A stretch of 28,235 nucleotides of DNA from positions 1 to 28,235 of the forward strand of contig JADGIB010000008.1 of assembly GCA_019683665.1 (NCBI GenBank). The letters are read 5' to 3'. This DNA comes from Solirubrobacteraceae bacterium. Its GTDB lineage: Bacteria; Actinomycetota; Thermoleophilia; Solirubrobacterales; Solirubrobacteraceae. A program made the translations under genes and the position numbers. Under the pieces are notes generated by a model. That model did no database searches, was not told where the DNA came from, and saw only the letters and a program-made list of their open reading frames with translations. This document shows positions 7,741-15,463 of this stretch, piece by piece (position 1 is the first letter of the stretch; every line of letters starts with the position of its first letter).

Positions 7741-8964
7741 CGCCGCGAGCGCGCCGGTGGCGACGACGTAGCCGACCTCCGCGCGCAGGAGCGGGTCGTC
7801 GACCACCGGCAGCAGCGTCCAGACGACGAACAGGGCCGCGACCGCCGTCCAGGCGGCCGCGGCCCGCGTCGCCTGGCCGCGGGCGAGCTTGGCCTGGTTG
7901 AACGTGCCGGCCATGAGGTGGAAGCCCATGCCGAGCCCCAGCAGCGCCAGCCCGACCCGCCCGTAGTCGTACTCCTGGCCGAAGACGAGCGACATCACCC
8001 ACGGGCCGATCGCCAGCAGCCCGAGCGCGACCGCCAGCCCGAACGCGCCGATGGCCAGGACCGTGACCCGCACCGCCCGCGCGAACGCCTCGTGCCCGGC
8101 CGTCGCCTCCAGGCCGCTGAGGTGAGGGAGGAGGGAGGTCTGCACCGCCTGGAACAGCTGCAGCGGCGCCCGCGTGATGAGGAAGACGTTGAAGACGATG
8201 CCGGCCAGCACCGCGTCCCTGGCCGTGATCTCCGTCGTCAGGACCGCCGCGTTCAGCAGCGTCTGCTCGGCGAGCATGACGAACGCGACCGCGACCGCGA
8301 ACCGGGTCGAGCCGTCGGCCGACGCCCGCTCCGCCGTGCCGACCGGGGGGTCGCGGCGCGAGAACGCGATCGGGACGACCAGCAGCGACAGCGCCGGGGC
8401 GGCGGCGATGCCGAGCGCGACGGCCTCCTGGCCGGAGGCGATCCCGACCGCGACCGCCAGCGGGAACAGGAAGCGCGAGATCGACTCCATGAGCACGAGG
8501 CCGCCGTAGAGGCCGAACCGCTGGTGGCCGGCCAGCCAGCCGCGGGCGAAGTACGACGCCGCGTAGAAGAGCGTCCCGGCCGTGAAGACCCAGTAGAGCG
8601 TGTCGGAGCCGTCGAACAGCTCGTCCTCGAGCGGGTCGCGCAGGGCCAGCGCGCAGGCCAGGAAGACCGCCGCGAACGCGCCCTGGATGAGCAGCGGCGT
8701 GCGGACCGCGTGGTGGTGGACGCCGAGCGCCCGGTTGCGGGCCAGCATCCGCGACAGGAGCTGCTCGATCGGCCGGTAGATGACCGAGATCACGACGAAC
8801 ATCACCGACCAGAGGACGTCGAGGCGCTTGGCCTCGACCTCGTCGACGACGTGCGACGCGACCGCGAAGTAGAGGAACGTGAAGAGCCCGGTGGCGGCGA
8901 TCCCGACGCTCAGGACCCGGGCGCCGCGCCCGTAGCTCTCGTTCGCGCCGTCAGAGCCGGACAA
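7723..8964 (-). CDS. Polysaccharide/lipid-linked glycan flippase (Wzx-like, MOP superfamily)
   Basis: A 413-residue polytopic membrane protein with about a dozen hydrophobic segments (for example GIAATGLFTFLYFAVAS, LLIQGAFAAVFLACALAL, FAVAVAFVMLAEQTLLNAAV). Its organisation is that of Polysacc_synt/MurJ-type flippases, which move undecaprenyl-linked sugars across the membrane. Seen: RPIEQLLSRMLA and the loop ARGWLAGHQRFGLYGG in the first half, typical of this family. The apparent start is TTG 8964, which overlaps the methyltransferase gene by 14 nt. No ATG lies in frame nearby, so the exact start is uncertain by a few codons. It is the last gene of a leftward unit GT2, methyltransferase, flippase. 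The substrate is unknown; export of the glycan built by the neighbouring glycosyltransferases is inferred from context. Confidence 0.85.
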   Translation of the reverse strand: MSGSDGANESYGRGARVLSVGIAATGLFTFLYFAVASHVVDEVEAKRLDVLWSVMFVVISVIYRPIEQLLSRMLARNRALGVHHHAVRTPLLIQGAFAAVFLACALALRDPLEDELFDGSDTLYWVFTAGTLFYAASYFARGWLAGHQRFGLYGGLVLMESISRFLFPLAVAVGIASGQEAVALGIAAAPALSLLVVPIAFSRRDPPVGTAERASADGSTRFAVAVAFVMLAEQTLLNAAVLTTEITARDAVLAGIVFNVFLITRAPLQLFQAVQTSLLPHLSGLEATAGHEAFARAVRVTVLAIGAFGLAVALGLLAIGPWVMSLVFGQEYDYGRVGLALLGLGMGFHLMAGTFNQAKLARGQATRAAAAWTAVAALFVVWTLLPVVDDPLLRAEVGYVVATGALAALLVRE

Positions 8965-9577
8965 GGAGCATGGTCCACGGGAACGGGGAACGCGCCTCGA
9001 CGACGGTCCCGTACTCGGAAAGCAGCGAGACGAAGGCGCGCTTCGACCAGTGGTTCACATGCCCCGGGGTGTTGCCCAGGTCCTTCAGGTAGGCACCCCG
9101 CGCCATGTTCAGCGCGCGCCACAGCGGCTCCCGCGGGACCGAGACGATGAGGTGCTCCGAGGCGCAGCGCGCCATCTCCGCCAGCGTGTGGCGCGGGTCG
9201 GGGACGTGCTCGAGCACCTCGATCGCCGTCGCCGTCGTGAACTCGTCGTCGGCGAACGGCAGGTTCTCGGCCTTCATGATCCGGTACTCGAGGTTCGGCA
9301 CCTGCCGCTTCTCCCACTCGGCCTGCAGGTGCGGGTCCTCGAGGTCGATCCCGACGACGCGGCCCGGGATCCGCTTCGCCCACTTCTCGACGAGGACGCC
9401 CTCGCCGCAGCCGACGTCGAGCAGCGTCCGCGGGGCGGCCTTCGCGAACAGCTCGTCGAGCGTCCGCTCGAAGCCGGCCATCAGCCGCCGGACGACGGGG
9501 TTCGTCGACCCGTACTTGTCGTACGTGTTGCCGGTGACGGTCCCTTCGGCGTCAACCGTGACGGACGGCGGTGTCAT
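8951..9577 (-). CDS. Class I SAM-dependent methyltransferase (Methyltransf_11 type)
   Basis: A 208-residue cytosolic methyltransferase. SAM-binding motif I is LLDVGCGEG (52-60), the acidic ribose-binding residue is in VVGIDLED (D78), and the post-motif segment is AENLPFADDEFTTATAIEVLEHVPDP, as in UbiE/Methyltransf_11 proteins. There is no membrane segment. The ATG at 9577 lies 26 nt inside the end of the GT2 gene, and its stop lies inside the flippase gene, so the three are one coupled unit. The N-terminal DKYGSTNPVVRRLM is the conserved lead-in of methyltransferases found in glycan clusters. A sugar- or lipid-glycan-methylating role is inferred from neighbours; the acceptor is unknown. Confidence 0.88.
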   Translation of the reverse strand: MTPPSVTVDAEGTVTGNTYDKYGSTNPVVRRLMAGFERTLDELFAKAAPRTLLDVGCGEGVLVEKWAKRIPGRVVGIDLEDPHLQAEWEKRQVPNLEYRIMKAENLPFADDEFTTATAIEVLEHVPDPRHTLAEMARCASEHLIVSVPREPLWRALNMARGAYLKDLGNTPGHVNHWSKRAFVSLLSEYGTVVEARSPFPWTMLLVRL

Positions 9578-10553
9578 ACGTCTCCCCGGGTTCGTAGTGC
9601 GACGGCGGGATGCCGAGCTGCAGCTCGATGCGGCGCACCCGCTCGAACGTCCGCTGCTGCATGACGCGGTTGGCGTGCATGAGGTCGCCGAGGACGCCGA
9701 GCGCGCCGAGCAGCAGCGCGGCGTTGAACAGGACGGCGCCCAGGATCAGCGACTGGACGTGGCCGGCGCCGTCCCCGTCGATGTAGAAGTAGAGGTAGCG
9801 CCCCCAGACGGCGAGCGCGGCCACGCCGACGATCGCGGCCAGCGTCCAGAAGATCCGCAGCGGCTCGTACTGGCTGTAGATGCGGAAGATCGCCAGCGCG
9901 TTGCGGCGCACGTAGGACCACATCGACGGGAACAGCCGCGACTCGCGCGTCTTCGGGTTCGTCCCGATCGGGACGTGGTCGGTCGCGACGAGGAGCTTGC
10001 CCGCCTGGATGATCGTCTCGAGCGTGTACGTGTAGCGCGACACGACCGCCATCTGGAGCGCCGCCTCGCGGTTGTAGGCGCGGAAGCCGGAGGTCGTGTC
10101 GGGGATCGTCGTGTCGGAGGCCTGGCGCACGACCCACGAGCCGAGCCGCTGGAGCATGATCTTCAGCGGCGAGAAGTGCTCGATCGTGTGCACCTGGCGG
10201 TCGCCGATGACCATGTCGGCCCGCCCCTCGAGGATCGGGGCCACGAGCTTGGGGATGTCCGACGCCTTGTACTGGTTGTCGGCGTCGGTGTTGACGATGA
10301 CGTCGGCCCCGAGCTTCAGGCACGCGTCGAGCCCGGCCTGGAACCCGGTGGCCAGGCCCTTGTTGTTCGTGAGCCGGACGATGTGGTCGACGCCGTGCTC
10401 GCGCGCGACCTCGATCGTGCGGTCCGTCGAGCCGTCGTCGATGATCAGCCACTCGACCGTGTCGAAGCCCTCCACCCGGCGCGGCAGGTCGGCGAGCGTG
10501 GCCGGGAGCTGCTCCTCCTCGTTGAAGCAGGGGATCTGGATGATGAGCTTCAT
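9552..10553 (-). CDS. GT2 polyprenyl-phosphate glycosyltransferase (DPM1/GtrB-like) with C-terminal membrane anchor
   Basis: A 333-residue enzyme starting at ATG 10553; the frame is open further upstream, but IIQIPCFNEEEQL must be near the N-terminus and the upstream codons belong to the divergent gene. GT-A motifs: IPCFNEE (7-13), IIDDGSTD with D40, NKGLATGFQAGL, the metal-binding DxD as NTDADNQY (D90/D92), and DTTSGFRAYNREA. Two hydrophobic segments (about 235-258 and 278-300) form a membrane anchor. The family transfers a sugar from a nucleotide donor to polyprenyl phosphate, making donors for GT-C enzymes; three GT-C genes lie immediately across the divergent promoter. Whether the sugar is mannose, glucose or another cannot be decided. 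Confidence 0.92.
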   Translation of the reverse strand: MKLIIQIPCFNEEEQLPATLADLPRRVEGFDTVEWLIIDDGSTDRTIEVAREHGVDHIVRLTNNKGLATGFQAGLDACLKLGADVIVNTDADNQYKASDIPKLVAPILEGRADMVIGDRQVHTIEHFSPLKIMLQRLGSWVVRQASDTTIPDTTSGFRAYNREAALQMAVVSRYTYTLETIIQAGKLLVATDHVPIGTNPKTRESRLFPSMWSYVRRNALAIFRIYSQYEPLRIFWTLAAIVGVAALAVWGRYLYFYIDGDGAGHVQSLILGAVLFNAALLLGALGVLGDLMHANRVMQQRTFERVRRIELQLGIPPSHYEPGETYDTAVRHG

Positions 10554-10565
10554 CGGCGGCCCTTG

Positions 10566-10575
10566 ACGGTACCGT
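10566..10575. promoter_or_regulatory. Palindromic ACGGTACCGT: candidate shared -10 for divergent transcription
   Basis: The divergent gap is only 31 nt (10554-10584) and contains the perfect 10-bp palindrome ACGGTACCGT. Read rightward, TACCGT (10570-10575) ends 9 nt before the ATG at 10585. Read leftward, the same hexamer (10571-10566) ends 12 nt before the ATG at 10553. Each copy fits a TANNNT -10 for a nearly leaderless transcript. A protein-binding palindrome is the main alternative. Confidence 0.5.
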
Positions 10576-10584
10576 GCCGGGGCC

Positions 10585-12330
10585 ATGACCCGCCGTCGAC
10601 GCCTGCGTGAGGAAGCCCCGTATCTGGCGCTGCTCGCGCTCATCCTCGCCGTCGGGCTCTACCTGCGGATCAACAACAACGACTACGGCCTGCCGTTCGT
10701 CTACTACGCCGACGAGGGGTCGCACTTCACCAACCGCGCCGTCGCGATGTTCGGCGGCGACCCGAACCCGGGCTACTTCCAGAACCCGTCGGCGTTCACC
10801 TACCTCGTCCACCTCGCCCTGCGCCTCTACTTCGGGCACGGGATCCCGTTCGGGAGCTTCGACCACGTCGTCGAGCTGTACGGGGACAACCCGACGCGGA
10901 TCTACCAGATCGGCCGGGTCATGGCCGCGCTGCTGTGCGCGGCCGGGGTCGTCGGCGTCTACGCGGCGGCGGCGCGCCTGTGGGACCGCCGCACCGGCCT
11001 CGTCGCCGCGGCGATCCTCTGCTTCTCGTTCCTCGCCGTCGCCTACTCGCGGATCGCCGTCACCGACACCGGCACGCTGCTGCCGGTCGCGCTCGCGCTC
11101 CTCTGCGCGATCCGCCTGCAGGAGCGGCGGACGTGGCGCTGGGCGGCGGGGGCCGGCGCCGCCGCCGGCCTGGCGATCGGGTTCAAGTACACCGCCGGCC
11201 TCGTCCTCCTGGCCCCGCTCGTCGCGATCGCCTGGCCGCTGCTCGAGCGCCGCGACGCCGCGACGCTGAAGCGCGCCGCCGCGCACCTCGGCGCGCTCGT
11301 CGGGACGACCGTCGTCGCCTTCGCGATCACGACCCCGTACTTCTTCCTCGACTTCTCGACCGCCGAGCGCCAGCTGCGCGCCCAGGCCGACATGGCCGGC
11401 GGCCTGTCGAAGTACGGCCAGGAGCACGAGAACGGCTTCCTCTACTACGGCGACAGCCTCACCTGGGGGCTGGGCTGGCTGGCCCTGATCGCCGCGCTCG
11501 CCGGCCTCGTCCTCCTCTGGCGCCGCCACCGCGCCCGCGCCGTCCTGCTCGCCGTCTTCCCGCTGGCGCTGTTCGTCTACCTCGCCCTCCAGCAGCGCTA
11601 CTTCGGCCGCTGGCTGCTGCCCGCCTACCCGGCGCTGGCGCTGCTGGGCGGCTACGCCGTCGTCCGGGCGGTCGCGGCGATCCCGCGGCTGCCGCGGCGC
11701 CTGGCCCCGGCCGCGCTCGCCGTCGCGACGATCGCCGTCGTCTGGCAGGGCCTGGCCGCCGACACCCGCTCGATGGCGGTCCTCGGCCACAGCGACACCC
11801 GCGAGGCGGCCCGCGACTGGCTCGTGCGCAACGAGAAGCCGTCGCTGCGGATCATGATCGAGCCGGCCGTGCCGAACCGCTGGTTCTGGCGCTACGCGGA
11901 GGACGGGCGGCCGCTGGCGCGCACCCGCCAGTTCGTGCGCGCGCTCATGCGCGACATCAAGGTCACCCGGATCGAGTACGGCCGCACGCTGCGCCCCGAG
12001 GTCATCGACACCTACCGCGAGCACGGCTTCTGCCTCGTGATGACGATGAGCCTCATCCGCGGCCGGACGGTCAACGCCCGCAACCCCGACGCGCTCGCCT
12101 ACTACGACCGGCTCGAGCGCGAGGCCGACCGGGTCTTCCACGTCAGCCCGTTCCGGGCCGACGCCGGGCCGCAGGACTTCAGCTTCGATCTGTCCTACAA
12201 CTACTACTCGCCCGCCTACGAGCGGCCCGGGCCGGAGATCGACATCTACCGGCTGCGCGACTGCGCCCAGCAGTACGGCACGCTCGAGGTCGGGGCCGGG
12301 TCCTCGCTGGCGGGGGCGGCGCTGCAGTGA
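10585..12330 (+). CDS. GT-C family membrane glycosyltransferase (ArnT/PMT-like), paralogue 1
   Basis: A 581-residue polytopic protein. After a basic N-terminus and first TM (about 11-28), the first extracytoplasmic loop has the acidic pair D43/E44 in YADEGSHF, the position of the catalytic Asp in GT39/GT83-type enzymes that use polyprenyl-phosphate sugars. Further features shared with its neighbour are NPGYF-NP, GFKYTAG, DSLTWGLGW and FGRWLLPAYPAL. About 9-11 TM helices are followed by a soluble C-terminal region of some 180 residues ending in ERPGPEIDIYRLRDC. It starts at ATG 10585, 9 nt after a TACCGT box. The stop overlaps the next GT-C gene (GTGA, 12327-12330). It probably transfers a lipid-carried sugar to an extracellular acceptor; the acceptor is unknown. 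Confidence 0.85.
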   Translation: MTRRRRLREEAPYLALLALILAVGLYLRINNNDYGLPFVYYADEGSHFTNRAVAMFGGDPNPGYFQNPSAFTYLVHLALRLYFGHGIPFGSFDHVVELYGDNPTRIYQIGRVMAALLCAAGVVGVYAAAARLWDRRTGLVAAAILCFSFLAVAYSRIAVTDTGTLLPVALALLCAIRLQERRTWRWAAGAGAAAGLAIGFKYTAGLVLLAPLVAIAWPLLERRDAATLKRAAAHLGALVGTTVVAFAITTPYFFLDFSTAERQLRAQADMAGGLSKYGQEHENGFLYYGDSLTWGLGWLALIAALAGLVLLWRRHRARAVLLAVFPLALFVYLALQQRYFGRWLLPAYPALALLGGYAVVRAVAAIPRLPRRLAPAALAVATIAVVWQGLAADTRSMAVLGHSDTREAARDWLVRNEKPSLRIMIEPAVPNRWFWRYAEDGRPLARTRQFVRALMRDIKVTRIEYGRTLRPEVIDTYREHGFCLVMTMSLIRGRTVNARNPDALAYYDRLEREADRVFHVSPFRADAGPQDFSFDLSYNYYSPAYERPGPEIDIYRLRDCAQQYGTLEVGAGSSLAGAALQ

Positions 12331-13922
12331 CGGCGCGCGTGCGGCCGGAGTGGCCGGCGCTGGCCGGCCTCCTCGCGCTGGCGCTCGCGCTGCGCCTGTG
12401 GAACATCGACCACAACCTGCCGTTCGTCTACAACGCCGACGAGGAGCTGCACTTCGTCCCGAAGGCCGTCGACATGCTCGGCGGCTCGCTGAACCCCGGC
12501 TACTTCGAGAACCCGCCGGCGCTCACGTACCTGCTGCTCGTGCTCTACCGGCTCGGGCTCGCCGGCGGCGACCTGCGCGACCGCTTCGCCGAGGACCCGC
12601 GCTCGGCCTTCCTCGTCGCGCGCGTCGCCGTCGCGCTCATCGGCACGCTCGTCGTCGCGCTCGTCTACTGGGCCGGCGCCCGCTTCGCCGACCGCCGCGC
12701 CGGGATCGTCGGCGCCGCCGTCATGGCCGTCGCCTTCCTGCCGGTCTTCTACTCCAAACACGCGCTCAACGACGCGGTGACGATGGCCCCGGTGACCGTC
12801 GGCCTCGTCGGCTGCCTGCTCGCCTACCGGCGCGGGCGGCCGCTGGACTGGACGCTGGCCGGGGCGGCGATCGGCGTCGCCACCGCGACGAAGTACACGG
12901 CCGGGGCGATGCTCGTCACCCTGCTCGCCGCCGCCGCGCTGCGCGTCCGCGACGACCGCGGGCAGCTGAAGGCGGCGCTCGTCGGCCTCGTCGTCGCCGG
13001 CGCCGCGTTCGTCGCCGCGTTCGCGATCCTCAACCCGTTCGCGATCCTCCACCCGGGCGAGGCGCGCTCGCAGCTCAGCGGCCAGTCCGCCCAGGCCGCG
13101 ACCGCGAAGCTCGGCCAGAAGGACGAGCCCGGCTGGTGGTACTACCTGACGTCCCTGACCTGGGGGCTGGGGTGGGCGCCGCTCGTCGCCGCGATCGCCG
13201 GCGCCGTCGTCATGCTGCGCCGCGACTGGCGCCTGGCCGTCCTGCTCATCGCCTTCCCGCTCGTCCTGTGGCTCTACATGGGCGGCCAGGCCCGCCACTT
13301 CGGCCGCTGGCTCATGCCGATCTACCCGGCGCTCTGCGTGCTGGCCGGGATCGCCGCCGTCGCGCTCGTCGACCGGGTCCGCTGGCGGCCCGCCGTCCTC
13401 ACCGGCCTGCTCGCCGTCGTCCTCTGCGTGCAGGGGGTGGCCGCGTCGGTCCACGTCGACCGGGTGCTGGGCCGCGAGGACACCCGCACGCTCGCCCGCG
13501 CCTGGATCGAGTCGCACATCCCCGCCGGGGCCGGGATCGTCGTCGAGCCGTTCGTGCCCGGCAACTGGCTCGAGCTCGACGCGACCCGCAGCTACCGCCG
13601 CTACCCGGTCCGGCGGCCGTTCCAGGCCTACGAGAAGCGCCTGCGGCCGCGGATGGTCCGCGAGTACGTCCGCGACGGCTACTGCTGGGTGATCGTCGGC
13701 AGCCACCAGAAGGGCCGCGGCCTGGCCGCCGGGCTGGGCAACGCGCGCAGGTACTACCGTGCCCTCGACCGCGCCAGCGACGACGTCGTCGTCTTCTCCC
13801 CGTACCGCGAGGGCGCCGATCCGGTGGACTTCTCCTACGACTTCTCGTTCAACTCCCTGCCGCGCGCGTTCGAGCGTCCCGGGCCCGTGATCGAGATCCA
13901 CCACCTGCGGGGCTGCCGGTGA
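12327..13922 (+). CDS. GT-C family membrane glycosyltransferase (ArnT/PMT-like), paralogue 2
   Basis: A 531-residue paralogue of the preceding gene along its whole length. The catalytic loop is YNADEELHF with D38/E39; NPGYFENPPALTYL, TKYTAG, TSLTWGLGW and FGRWLMPIYPAL match the first copy, as do EDTRTLAR and the C-terminal ERPGPVIEIHHLRGC. The start GTG 12327 overlaps the previous stop by 4 nt; GTG 12339 is a possible alternative that would shorten the protein by four residues. It has about 9-11 TM segments and a C-terminal soluble region facing outward by analogy with ArnT. The two adjacent copies most likely add different sugars or use different acceptors, by inference. The gene runs into a third GT-C gene with another GTGA overlap (13919-13922). 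Confidence 0.85.
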   Translation: MTARVRPEWPALAGLLALALALRLWNIDHNLPFVYNADEELHFVPKAVDMLGGSLNPGYFENPPALTYLLLVLYRLGLAGGDLRDRFAEDPRSAFLVARVAVALIGTLVVALVYWAGARFADRRAGIVGAAVMAVAFLPVFYSKHALNDAVTMAPVTVGLVGCLLAYRRGRPLDWTLAGAAIGVATATKYTAGAMLVTLLAAAALRVRDDRGQLKAALVGLVVAGAAFVAAFAILNPFAILHPGEARSQLSGQSAQAATAKLGQKDEPGWWYYLTSLTWGLGWAPLVAAIAGAVVMLRRDWRLAVLLIAFPLVLWLYMGGQARHFGRWLMPIYPALCVLAGIAAVALVDRVRWRPAVLTGLLAVVLCVQGVAASVHVDRVLGREDTRTLARAWIESHIPAGAGIVVEPFVPGNWLELDATRSYRRYPVRRPFQAYEKRLRPRMVREYVRDGYCWVIVGSHQKGRGLAAGLGNARRYYRALDRASDDVVVFSPYREGADPVDFSYDFSFNSLPRAFERPGPVIEIHHLRGCR

Positions 13923-15439
13923 GCGTCGCGTCGGAGCCGGCGCCGCGGGAGCGCCCCGCCGCGACCGTGGGCGACCGCCTGGAGCGCCTCTGGAGCCGTC
14001 GGCTCGGGATCGCGCTCGTCGCGGTCGGCGTGCTCGGCGCGCTCGTCGTCTTCGCCGTCCGCCGCACGTACCCGAACTACGACACGTACTACGCGCTGCT
14101 GTGGGGGCAGGAGCTGTTCGACGGGCACCTGCCCGACTACCACACGTTCCGCCCGCCGACCCCGCACCCGCTGTCGACGTTCGTCGGCTGGCTCATGGCC
14201 CCGTTCGGGACCGCCGGGGCGCGGATCCTCGTGCTCGCGTCGCTGCTCGGCTACGTCGGGCTGCTCGTCATCGTCTTCCGCTTCACCCAGCGGCTGCTGG
14301 GCTCGTTCGTCGGCCTGCTCGCCGTCGGCGTCCTGCTCACGCGCACCGACGTCGAGCTGCTCGCGCTGCGGGCGATGTTCGACCTGCCGTTCTACGTGCT
14401 CGTCTTCGGCGCCGCCGCGCTCGAGCTGCGCCGGCCGCGCTGCGGCTGGCCGGTGCTCGCCCTGCTCGCACTCGCCGGTCTGCTGCGGCCCGAGGCGTGG
14501 CTGCTCGGCGGCGTCTACTGGCTGTACCTGATCCCGGTCACGCCGCGCCCGCAGCTCGTGCGGCTCGCCGCGCTCGTCGTCGCCGCGCCGGTCATCTGGC
14601 TGCTCAGCGACCTGATCGTCGAGGGCGACCCGCTCTACTCGCTGACCGAGACGCGCGAGGTCGCCGGCCAGTTCGGGCGCAACCGCGGCGTGCTGGAGGC
14701 GATCGGGCTCATCCCCGACCACCTCGCCGGCAACGACAAGATCGTCACCGTGGGCATCGGCGGCCTCGGCCTCCTCTACGCGCTCGCGCTCCTGCGCCGC
14801 CGCGCCGCGGTCCCGCTCGCGCTCGGGGCGCTCGGCGTCCTGACGTTCCTCATCATCGTGGCCGCCGGCCTGTCGGCCATCCCGCGCTACCTGACGATCC
14901 CGTCGCTGCTGCTGTCGCTGTGCGTCGCCGTCGCGCTCGGCGGCTGGGCCGTCGCCCGCGAGCGCCGGCTGCGCTGGGTCGGGGTCGCGCTGGCGATCGT
15001 GTCGGTCGCGCTCATCGTCCGCCAGCTCCCGCACTACGAGAAGGACGTCCGCCGCCTCAACGGGCAGGCGACGTTCGTGGCCGAGCAGCACCGCGACCTG
15101 CTCGCCGTCCTCGACGACCCGCGCGTCGTGCCGCTGCTGCAGGACCCGGCCTGCTGGCCGATCACGACGCCGACGCACTCGGCGATCCCGGTCGTCCGCT
15201 ACGAGACCGGGCTGCCGAAGCGGGCGCTGCAGGCCTCGATCGAGCAGGAGCGCCCGCCGGCGACCGGGCTGCTGCTGCTGTCGAGGACGTTCCAGTTCGA
15301 GCCGTCGTCGGGCCGCCGGGCGCTGGGCGCCGCGGCGAGCGCCTCGGCGAAGTGGTGGTCGAACGTCGCGCTGCCCGGCTACGAGCGGGTGGCGCGCCAC
15401 GGGCGCTGGCGGCTGCTCGCCAACTGCGCGGGCAGGTAG
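13919..15439 (+). CDS. Polytopic GT-C-like membrane protein, probable glycosyltransferase
   Basis: A 506-residue membrane protein beginning at GTG 13919. It has a short cytosolic N-terminus, a TM at about 29-48, then PNYDTYYALLWGQEL with D55 in the first outer loop, the place where GT-C enzymes carry the catalytic acid. About ten more hydrophobic segments follow (for example ILVLASLLGYVGLLVIVF, FLIIVAAGLSAIPRYL) and a C-terminal region of about 130 residues. It is not recognisably a third copy of the two preceding paralogues: the NPGYF, SLTWGLGW and ERPGP motifs are absent. The LRPEAWLLGG segment and the D55 loop resemble uncharacterised actinobacterial GT-C proteins. The operon position supports a role in the same surface glycan, but the activity is inferred. 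Confidence 0.75.
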   Translation: MSVASEPAPRERPAATVGDRLERLWSRRLGIALVAVGVLGALVVFAVRRTYPNYDTYYALLWGQELFDGHLPDYHTFRPPTPHPLSTFVGWLMAPFGTAGARILVLASLLGYVGLLVIVFRFTQRLLGSFVGLLAVGVLLTRTDVELLALRAMFDLPFYVLVFGAAALELRRPRCGWPVLALLALAGLLRPEAWLLGGVYWLYLIPVTPRPQLVRLAALVVAAPVIWLLSDLIVEGDPLYSLTETREVAGQFGRNRGVLEAIGLIPDHLAGNDKIVTVGIGGLGLLYALALLRRRAAVPLALGALGVLTFLIIVAAGLSAIPRYLTIPSLLLSLCVAVALGGWAVARERRLRWVGVALAIVSVALIVRQLPHYEKDVRRLNGQATFVAEQHRDLLAVLDDPRVVPLLQDPACWPITTPTHSAIPVVRYETGLPKRALQASIEQERPPATGLLLLSRTFQFEPSSGRRALGAAASASAKWWSNVALPGYERVARHGRWRLLANCAGR

Positions 15440-15463
15440 CGCCCGCGGCGCGCTCCCGGCCGG

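Noticed and set aside
9574..12141. Long minus-strand frame spanning the divergent glycan promoter
   Set aside because: It covers the antisense of the first GT-C gene and another frame of the GT2 gene. It has no domain motif and runs through the divergent start region.
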